A stretch of 5,118 nucleotides of DNA. It comes from CAYJAD01 sp964368075 (GTDB taxonomy: Bacteria; Desulfobacterota; Desulfovibrionia; Desulfovibrionales; Desulfovibrionaceae). The first letter of the stretch is position 1; each line of letters opens with the position of its first letter. Where the stretch lies: positions 1-5,118 of the forward strand of contig CAYJAD010000101.1 in assembly GCA_964368075.1 (NCBI GenBank). The letters are read 5' to 3'. The notes below the pieces were generated by a model. It saw nothing but the letters and a program-made list of their open reading frames with translations, was not told the origin of the DNA and made no database searches. Below, in pieces: positions 1-5,118 of the stretch. The translations under genes and the position numbers were made by a program.

Positions 1-1
1 G

Positions 2-49
2 TTTGGGGGAAGGAACTTTTTTTTCCTAAAAAAAGTTCCTTCCCCCAAG
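2..49 (-). terminator. Perfect long hairpin downstream of the minus-strand gene, possible terminator
   Basis: Bases 3-23 pair without mismatch with bases 28-48, giving a 21-bp stem closed by a four-base TCCT loop (24-27); a G-T wobble at 2/49 could extend it. The stem base is G/C-rich (GGGGGAAGGAAC) and the loop end is a run of A-T pairs. It lies 24 bases past the TAG stop of the 855-codon minus-strand gene, where a transcript end is expected. It is not a textbook intrinsic terminator, because no U tract follows the stem on either strand. It could equally serve as a 3'-end stabilising structure, or as one copy of a dispersed palindromic repeat. A gene entering from the left on the plus strand could also use it. 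Confidence 0.55.
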
Positions 50-72
50 AAAATCTCTTCCAAAAATCTTTT

Positions 73-2640
73 CTAACGTTGAATAACGCTATATTTTCTA
101 GATCCGTCTTTATGGAAGAAGATGACGCGCAAGCGTGTTTTTTCATCGGCAATAGCGCCATTATCTTGTGCACATAGGTCTAAGGTGGTGGCATTTAAGA
201 CATCAAGATTAAAGGGCGCATCGTCGGTATTGACAATGCTACCGTCTTTAAGCACTGCCAAAACGCCGATGGCTTTGTTTTTCACCTCTTTGGTTTTCCA
301 ACTTCCAATTTTTCCACTGATGCTTTCTAGGCGCACGGCTGTTAGGGGGCTTATGCCAGAAAGGATGACGCGCACACAAGAATCGGGCTGTTGGTCGGGG
401 GCAAAGGTGGTAAGGCCTATTATATCTTGAGTATTCTCTAGAATAATTCCTTTGCCGGCTACTTTGTCGGCTGGTGCTACAAGCGCTGTGTTTTCTTCTT
501 TACTTTCTACTTTTGCCTCAGGTTTAATTTCTGCCTCAGGCATGGTTTCTGCTTTCTCTTCGGGTTTTACTGCAGCTTGAGCTTCTTTTTTTTCATCGCT
601 CACTGGAGCTTCTTTTTGATTGCCGGCACTTAAGATATCTGCACCGGTTTCACTTTGAATATCTATAGAAACGACTCCGGGCTGTCCTAAAAGCATTAAG
701 GCTTCGGGGCTAAGTGCTATAGGCTGTGTGGTGCTAGCTTGCACAGTTAATGTTTTTGGTGCCTTAAGGAAGCTCTCCAGAGCATCTAAGCTGGTGGGCG
801 TGAGTAGATGCGCAATGGGTTTAGCATTTTCGCGTGCCTGGCTAATGAGCATGGTAAGCAATGCTTCGGCAGGTTGCTTTGTTTGAGCGCTAGCAAAAGC
901 CAGTAGGCGCGGTAAAAGCCCCTTCTCGGTGAAGGTACTTTTTGCGCCTAGAATAGTGGCTTGTTGTAGGTATGTGAGGGTTACGTTGGGGTCCATGGCT
1001 AGAACTAGCTCAGAAATTTTCTTTTGTGGTAGTGCAAATTGGAGAGAGGCATTAAGTGCCGCTTGATCTTTAATGTCAATGTCATAGGTAAATGTGCTAG
1101 GGGAGCCATTGGTAAATAAATCCACACCTATTTTTGAGCTTATGTTTAGCATTGAGGAACCAATGGCACTTTTTATCATAGCAGCTTCTGTTGCTTGACC
1201 GTCTATTTGAGATAAATCTACGGCAAGATTTTGTATTTCTTGTGATAGCGTTGCTTTGGTGCCGGTATTGTAGTCGTAAACAACGCGTGAATTTTCTTTG
1301 TCGTAGGAGGCAATGACTTGCTTTGTGGCGGGGTCTTGCCAAGTGATATTGGCGCTTTCGCTGCTCATTTCTACAAAGGTGCTGCGCATAAGTAATGACA
1401 TAAACATGGATTGATCAAAGGGGAATGCTAAAATACTGGAAAGCTTTACTTCTGGAAGGAGAACTTTCACCTGTAGTTTGGCAGAAGGCCCCTTGGGATC
1501 TGCCAAAGAAACAGTCATTGTGCTGTATTCTTTATTGGTTTTTATAGATGTATCGAATGTAAAGTCAAAGGCTGAACTTGCTGTGCCTAAAGAGAGCAAA
1601 GTTTCATTCATGCTTGTAGTGGGCACTCCAAGAGCATTAAAGTTTATGTATGATCCTAGAGTTTTAAGAGAAATATCTAGCTGTGCATCGGTTTCTGGGT
1701 CGTTAAAAAATAGAAACTGTGCTTCATTAAAGTGGAAGAGTTTTTGCTTTGCTTCTGGGTTTATATCTTCGCCAAGCAAACCTTTAAGTGTGAACTGCCA
1801 GCGTGGGCTTTGTTGGTTAAATGCAACAGAAAGCGCATTGTATTTGGCAATATCTTCTGTACTAGCGCTGCCATTTAAAACTTCCATGGCTTTGCTGTAT
1901 AAAAAGGCCATATGCTCTGCAGAAGGTATGCCTATATCTGTAGATTCTAAAGAGTCAAATGCTATACGTTTTTCTTGCGTTGTAGCGCCAGTGGTTTTGT
2001 CTCTCATGGCTATGTTTACAGCAGCATTGCTCAGCAATATGGAAGCCAATTTAGTGGGGCTTACATCTTTTAATTCTAGTTTTTCTAATTGTAATGTTGT
2101 GGGATTTTTATCAGTAATGGTGATGTTTATGCCATTATACACAATGCTGTCTGCAAAGGCATTAAATACAGATTTATAATAAGCTTCTGGATTTTTTTCA
2201 ATATTTTGATTGCTTAGTAAAACAAGATTTTGTTTCCATTGGCTTAGGTGTATGTTCTTTGCTTGTATATCAGCTTTGGGTTTTACGTTTTGTTGGGCGT
2301 TTTCTACATTTATGGTAGCTGAAATGTTATTAAGGTCCACAGTTTTACCAACTAAAGGCACTTCATCAGCTTTGGCGGTAAAAAAGTCTGGGTTAGGCTC
2401 AGTAATGATGATTTCTCCCACATTAAAGGTGCTGTCAGGGGCTAAGACATTGTTTCCTGAAAGACCTTTTATGCTGATAGTGTTATTTTCTGCAGAATAC
2501 TCTACAGATTGCATTTGCATATTTTTCTTTTGAAAGAGTTGCGTTAGTCCATCTTCCCAAATTTTTTGCATATCGGCAGCAAGGGCTTGCCCGGTAAAAG
2601 TTAGCAGAGACAGACAAAAACAAAGCAGCATTTTCTTCAT
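73..2640 (-). CDS. Large exported protein of unknown function with Lys/Glu-rich linker and C-terminal two-cysteine domain
   Basis: I do not recognise a named family for this 855-residue protein. Seen: residues 1-21 form a classic Sec signal peptide (basic MKKM, a hydrophobic core of about a dozen residues, then an A-x-A site at 19-21), so the mature protein should start near A22. No lipobox is present and no later membrane helix is obvious, which points to a periplasmic or envelope-associated protein. Residues 24 to about 672 alternate short amphipathic strands and helices, in a style like AsmA/YdgA-type envelope proteins, but I see no diagnostic motif. A stretch at about 618-640 has the pattern LxxxxxFLxxPKTLTV followed by QPI. 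Residues about 673-717 are a low-complexity Lys/Glu/Ala/Pro linker. Residues about 732-855 form a small beta-rich domain with C755 and C823, the only cysteines outside the signal peptide, which may form a disulfide. The ATG at 2640 is supported by a GAGG (2650-2647) six bases upstream and by the signal peptide that follows. The stop is TAG, followed by a strong hairpin. It is transcribed away from rsfS-gpmI and appears monocistronic here. The reading frame is intact. Confidence 0.93.
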   Translation of the reverse strand: MKKMLLCFCLSLLTFTGQALAADMQKIWEDGLTQLFQKKNMQMQSVEYSAENNTISIKGLSGNNVLAPDSTFNVGEIIITEPNPDFFTAKADEVPLVGKTVDLNNISATINVENAQQNVKPKADIQAKNIHLSQWKQNLVLLSNQNIEKNPEAYYKSVFNAFADSIVYNGINITITDKNPTTLQLEKLELKDVSPTKLASILLSNAAVNIAMRDKTTGATTQEKRIAFDSLESTDIGIPSAEHMAFLYSKAMEVLNGSASTEDIAKYNALSVAFNQQSPRWQFTLKGLLGEDINPEAKQKLFHFNEAQFLFFNDPETDAQLDISLKTLGSYINFNALGVPTTSMNETLLSLGTASSAFDFTFDTSIKTNKEYSTMTVSLADPKGPSAKLQVKVLLPEVKLSSILAFPFDQSMFMSLLMRSTFVEMSSESANITWQDPATKQVIASYDKENSRVVYDYNTGTKATLSQEIQNLAVDLSQIDGQATEAAMIKSAIGSSMLNISSKIGVDLFTNGSPSTFTYDIDIKDQAALNASLQFALPQKKISELVLAMDPNVTLTYLQQATILGAKSTFTEKGLLPRLLAFASAQTKQPAEALLTMLISQARENAKPIAHLLTPTSLDALESFLKAPKTLTVQASTTQPIALSPEALMLLGQPGVVSIDIQSETGADILSAGNQKEAPVSDEKKEAQAAVKPEEKAETMPEAEIKPEAKVESKEENTALVAPADKVAGKGIILENTQDIIGLTTFAPDQQPDSCVRVILSGISPLTAVRLESISGKIGSWKTKEVKNKAIGVLAVLKDGSIVNTDDAPFNLDVLNATTLDLCAQDNGAIADEKTRLRVIFFHKDGSRKYSVIQR

Positions 2641-2670
2641 GATTTACCTCATGTGTTGTTGAAGGTGCGT

Positions 2671-2697
2671 ATGATAAGAAGCACGTATAGAAAGCAA
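2671..2697 (-). promoter_or_regulatory. Weak candidate sigma70 promoter for the minus-strand gene
   Basis: Read on the minus strand, TATCAT (2676-2671) matches five of six bases of the -10 consensus. TTGCTT (2697-2692) upstream matches only TTG of the -35 box, with a short 15-base spacer. It would start transcription roughly 35-40 bases before the ATG at 2640. A second -35-like hexamer, TTGCCA (2716-2711), lies further upstream but has no well-spaced good -10. The assignment is tentative. Confidence 0.25.
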
Positions 2698-2850
2698 CAT
2701 TTTTTAAAGATGGCAAAGAGTTCATGTGTGATATTACGCGAATGCTTTCATAAGCGCAAGGCTAAAACAAGGGTAATTGTGGTAAAAAGAGAAAAAAAGC
2801 TCCTTTTTTAGTGTATTTTCGTTGTTTTCGAAGAGAAAAAGAATTTTTAT

Positions 2851-2869
2851 AAAAATAATCATTGTATTT
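2851..2869. promoter_or_regulatory. Imperfect 19-base AT-rich palindrome, possible operator
   Basis: Centred on C2860, seven of nine base pairs are symmetric (form AAAnAnAATcATTnTnTTT). The size and AATcATT core recall Fur/PerR-type sites. It ends seven bases before the TATAAT at 2876, so it occupies the -35 region of the presumed rsfS promoter, where a repressor could act. The surrounding sequence is so AT-rich that partial symmetry by chance is quite possible, and no regulator gene is in view. Confidence 0.2.
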
Positions 2870-2875
2870 TATTAA

Positions 2876-2886
2876 TATAATATACT
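2876..2886 (+). promoter_or_regulatory. Probable -10 region of the rsfS-gpmI operon promoter
   Basis: A perfect TATAAT (2876-2881) overlaps a second -10-like hexamer TATACT (2881-2886), both reading toward rsfS. No good -35 lies at 16-18 bases; the spacer region is nearly all A/T, which may act as an UP-like or intrinsically bent upstream element. Transcription from here would begin near 2888-2893 and give a leader of about 105-110 bases before the rsfS ATG. In DNA this AT-rich a TATAAT can occur by chance, so the call rests on position as much as on sequence. Confidence 0.42.
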
Positions 2887-2997
2887 TTTTAGAAAAAAAG
2901 TTCAGACAACAACAAAAAAATGGTCTTCAGGGCACTTTATAGGTTTACACCTCATACTCTTTAAGCTATAGGCAGGAAATATTACAGAGGAAAAAAT

Positions 2998-3384
2998 ATG
3001 AAGAAAAAATATTCGACCATGCCTACCATGGAAAAAGTAAAAGCCTTTCAGGCATTTTTAGAAGAGCATAAGGGACAAGATATAGTGTCTTTAAACCTTG
3101 CACACCAAAATACTTTTGCTGAAGCTATGCTCGTGGTAACAGCGGCTTCTATGCGGCATGCGCAAAGTCTTGCGGAAAATGTGGTGCTTTTTTGTAAAGA
3201 GCAAAATTTTGAATTTTTACGCACCGAAGGCAAGCAAACAGGACAATGGATTTTGCTTGATTGCAATGATGTAGTTATTAATATTTTTCAACCTTCGGTA
3301 CGAGATCTATATAAGCTTGAAAAACTTTGGGAAGAATTACCTAAGGCTGCCACCACAAGCGTAGCAACGGAAGGCACGGTATAA
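2998..3384 (+). CDS. rsfS: Ribosome silencing factor RsfS (Iojap/YbeB family)
   Basis: RsfS binds ribosomal protein uL14 on the 50S subunit and blocks joining with 30S, lowering translation during starvation or stationary phase; this role is known from the family. Seen in the 128-residue protein: a helical N terminus, then VVTAASMRHAQSLAENV (46-62), matching the family's (G)TSSRHv..iAd.v segment, and GQWILLDCNDVVINIFQP (82-99) with VRDLYKLEKLWEE (101-113), the hallmark C-terminal core. Two family positions differ: GTSSRH reads AASMRH, and the usual LDxGDVVVH reads LDCNDVVIN. It is somewhat longer than E. coli RsfS (105 residues), with about ten extra residues at the N terminus and a short loose tail after residue 114. 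The ATG at 2998 has AGAGG (2986-2990) seven bases upstream; in-frame Met8 and Met11 are alternatives without a better site. It is the first gene of the presumed operon, and gpmI starts 20 bases after its stop. Confidence 0.95.
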   Translation: MKKKYSTMPTMEKVKAFQAFLEEHKGQDIVSLNLAHQNTFAEAMLVVTAASMRHAQSLAENVVLFCKEQNFEFLRTEGKQTGQWILLDCNDVVINIFQPSVRDLYKLEKLWEELPKAATTSVATEGTV

Positions 3385-3404
3385 CTGAGGTAAAAGGACA
3401 TATT

Positions 3405-4961
3405 ATGAGCAATGGCACTGAATTAACCCCTACACTTTTACTTATTTTAGATGGCTACGGTCTTGCACCGCAAAGTCAGAGCAATGCGCCTTTTTTAGCG
3501 CATACACCTAATTTAGATAAATTATTTTCGCGTTGCCCGCATAGCGCATTGCAAGCTTCCGGTCGTGCCGTGGGCTTGCCTGAAGGCTATATTGGCAATT
3601 CAGAAGTAGGGCACTTAAATATTGGTGCCGGCTCTGTGGTCTACCAAGACATGACGCGTATTGACGTGGCCATGGAATCAGGCGAACTTGCACGCAATGA
3701 CGTTTTTGCCGTATTGCTTTCGCAATGCCAAAAAGAGCATGGAGGTAGCGGGCGTTTGCACTTGGCGGGGCTTTTGTCTGATGGTGGTGTGCATAGCCAT
3801 TATAAACACATGCAAACCTTGGTGGAAAGTGCTGTTGCGGCGGGCTTAGAGGTGTTTATTCATTGCTTTATGGATGGGCGCGATACGCCACCACATAGCG
3901 GTGCAGGCTATGTAAAAATTCTTAAAGACTTTTTAGAGCCCTTTCAAGATAAAGCGCGCATTGCATCGCTCTGTGGCAGATTTTATTGCATGGATAGAGA
4001 TACACGCTGGGAGCGTGTGGAAAAAGCGTGGAATATGCTGGTGCATGGCCAAGGGCTTCGCGCTAAAGATTCCGATGCTGTGACAGCCATAGAAGAAGCC
4101 TACGCTTCTGATATATCGGATGAATTTATATTGCCTACCTTGCTCTTAGAAGACGGCACTTGGCAAAATGGTGACGGTATTTTCTTTTGGAATTTCCGCG
4201 CGGACCGCATGCGCGAGCTTGTGCAAGTGCTTACACTGCCAGACTTTGATGATTTTGACCGCGGTACATTGCCACACTTTTCTGGCTATGCCAGCATGAC
4301 CTGCTATGACTCTACCTTTGTTTTGCCTGTGGCATTTCCCAAAGATAGTTTAAAAATGGGCTTAGGCGAGGTAGTTTCTTCTTGGGGCTGTAAGCAATTG
4401 CGCATTGCGGAAACAGAAAAATATGCCCATGTAACGTATTTTTTTAATGGTGGAAGAGAAGAACCTTTTGCGGGAGAAGACCGTATTCTCGTTCCCAGTC
4501 CGCGCGAGGTGGCTACCTACGATTTAGCCCCGGCCATGAGCGCGCCTGAAGTAACAAAGCAGTGTATAGAAGCTTTAAAAAGCAAAGAATATACCTTGGT
4601 AGTATGTAATCTAGCCAACGGCGATATGGTAGGACATACAGGTGTGTTGCCTGCTGCCATTACCGCCTGTGAAACGGTCGATGCTTGTGTTGGTCAGTTT
4701 ATAGACGCCATTAAAACCATTGCCGGACGTATGCTTATCATTGCGGATCATGGAAATTGCGAAAGCATGCTCGATGCCGATGAACAGCCGCATACCGCGC
4801 ATACAACAAATCTCGTGCCTTGCATTCTTGTACAAGCAGATGGGTGTGTACGCCTGCAAGATGGAAAACTCGCCGATGTGGCGCCCACCCTCATCAAACT
4901 TTGGAACAAGGAAATACCAGATAGTATGCATGGTACTTGCCTTGTGGAGCCTTGTGCATGA
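3405..4961 (+). CDS. gpmI: 2,3-bisphosphoglycerate-independent phosphoglycerate mutase
   Basis: Cytoplasmic enzyme that interconverts 3-phosphoglycerate and 2-phosphoglycerate in glycolysis and gluconeogenesis through a phosphoserine intermediate, using two Mn2+ ions. The 518 residues match the usual length of about 510-515. Motifs run in order: LLILDGYG with metal ligand D16; GNSEVGHLNIGAG (64-76) with catalytic S66; SDGGVHSH with H130; MDGRDTPP (156-163) with D160; GRFYCMDRDTRW with R192 and R198; FRADR with R265 and R268; EKYAHVTYFFNGG with K339; NGDMVGHTG with D407 and H411; ADHGN with D448 and H449; PHTAHTTN with H466. All metal and substrate residues known from the Bacillus enzyme appear present, so it should be active. 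The phosphatase domain is split (about 1-80 and 315-518) around the phosphotransferase domain. The ATG at 3405 follows AAGGA (3394-3398) at six bases. The TGA overlaps the next gene's ATG, indicating translational coupling. This is the alkaline-phosphatase-superfamily enzyme, unrelated to the cofactor-dependent GpmA. Confidence 0.98.
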   Translation: MSNGTELTPTLLLILDGYGLAPQSQSNAPFLAHTPNLDKLFSRCPHSALQASGRAVGLPEGYIGNSEVGHLNIGAGSVVYQDMTRIDVAMESGELARNDVFAVLLSQCQKEHGGSGRLHLAGLLSDGGVHSHYKHMQTLVESAVAAGLEVFIHCFMDGRDTPPHSGAGYVKILKDFLEPFQDKARIASLCGRFYCMDRDTRWERVEKAWNMLVHGQGLRAKDSDAVTAIEEAYASDISDEFILPTLLLEDGTWQNGDGIFFWNFRADRMRELVQVLTLPDFDDFDRGTLPHFSGYASMTCYDSTFVLPVAFPKDSLKMGLGEVVSSWGCKQLRIAETEKYAHVTYFFNGGREEPFAGEDRILVPSPREVATYDLAPAMSAPEVTKQCIEALKSKEYTLVVCNLANGDMVGHTGVLPAAITACETVDACVGQFIDAIKTIAGRMLIIADHGNCESMLDADEQPHTAHTTNLVPCILVQADGCVRLQDGKLADVAPTLIKLWNKEIPDSMHGTCLVEPCA

Positions 4962-5118
4962 AAAATCAAAAGCCACTACAACCTGTATCACCTGAAGGCA
5001 TGGAAATATTGTTTTTCTATCCTTGCCCCAGTTGTCAGAAGCATGTTGCGTTACCGGCGCCCACACAACCGGCCATGGTGCGTTGTGAGCATTGCCGAAC
5101 CCCTTTTCCTATAATCCC
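4958..5118 (+). CDS. Small zinc-ribbon protein, N-terminal part (runs off the window)
   Basis: An open frame begins at an ATG (4958-4960) that overlaps the gpmI stop as ATGA and stays open to the window edge (53 full codons). A TGGAG at 4945-4949, inside the end of gpmI, sits eight bases before the ATG, which supports this start and coupled translation. After a polar lead of about 16 residues and a short hydrophobic run (ILFFY, 17-21) come two CxxC knuckles, C23-P-S-C26 and C43-E-H-C46, 16 residues apart. This spacing is typical of a small structural Zn2+ ribbon. The second knuckle is followed by RTPFPI, a pattern common in short MJ0042-like or rubredoxin-like ribbons. The function is unknown: the rest of the protein may be a short tail or a further domain outside the window. 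A Met15 start is possible but has no better ribosome site. Confidence 0.8.
   Translation, partial: MKNQKPLQPVSPEGMEILFFYPCPSCQKHVALPAPTQPAMVRCEHCRTPFPII

Larger units (their letters stand above)
2641..2997. other. AT-rich divergent intergenic region
   Basis: These 357 bases separate two divergent start codons. No convincing gene lies here. The half nearest rsfS (about 2790-2920) is strikingly rich in A and T runs compared with the flanking coding sequence. It holds a good -10 element toward rsfS, a weak promoter candidate toward the minus-strand gene, and an imperfect AT-rich palindrome. If the plus-strand promoter is right, rsfS would have a 5' leader of about 110 bases. I could not recognise any riboswitch or T-box in it; only short stems such as AGGT/ACCT at 2941-2952 are visible. 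Confidence 0.8.

Noticed and set aside
1478..2179. 233-codon plus-strand open frame
   Set aside because: It lies wholly inside the 855-codon minus-strand gene, has no ribosome site, and its translation has no recognisable domain; it is an antisense shadow.
2483..2725. 80-codon minus-strand open frame overlapping the start of the large gene
   Set aside because: It is in a different frame from the signal-peptide-bearing gene and has no supporting features; the overlapping gene explains the sequence better.
2785..2817. A-rich/T-rich imperfect stem (GAG/CTC core) resembling a weak terminator
   Set aside because: The pairing is short and bulged, it lies between divergent genes with nothing upstream to terminate, and the AT richness makes it likely by chance.
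2920..2964. 14-codon plus-strand leader frame (ATG 2920, TAA 2962) upstream of rsfS
   Set aside because: No Shine-Dalgarno precedes it (only A/C-rich sequence), and it has no run of regulatory codons or paired attenuator stems.
4611..5066. 151-codon minus-strand open frame across the end of gpmI
   Set aside because: It overlaps the conserved metal-binding C terminus of gpmI and the zinc-ribbon start; the translation looks random and has no family signature.

Overview
The window looks like an ordinary chromosomal segment of a moderately AT-rich Gram-negative bacterium. The pairing of a ribosome silencing factor gene with gpmI, the codon usage and the style of the proteins suggest a Desulfovibrio-like member of the Desulfobacterota. 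That assignment is an inference from memory, not something the sequence proves. I see no mobile element, CRISPR array, tRNA or rRNA.

Layout: positions 1-72 hold a perfect 21-bp hairpin just beyond the end of a large minus-strand gene. That gene (73-2640, minus) encodes an 855-residue exported protein of no family I can name. It has a signal peptide, a long beta-rich body, a Lys/Glu/Ala/Pro-rich linker and a small C-terminal domain that carries the only two cysteines of the mature protein. Positions 2641-2997 are a very AT-rich divergent intergenic region with likely promoters facing both ways. On the plus strand follow rsfS (2998-3384), gpmI (3405-4961) and the first 53 codons of a small zinc-ribbon protein (from 4958). 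The last gene overlaps gpmI by an ATGA junction and runs off the window.

The three plus-strand genes are tightly packed (20-bp gap, then a 4-bp overlap), each has its own Shine-Dalgarno sequence, and no terminator lies between them, so they are probably one transcript. The operon would join control of ribosome assembly under starvation (RsfS) with a central glycolysis/gluconeogenesis enzyme (GpmI) and an undefined zinc-ribbon protein. The divergent minus-strand gene probably acts in the periplasm or cell envelope, and nothing in the sequence ties it functionally to the operon. The parts least explained by known biology are the large exported protein and the small zinc-ribbon protein.
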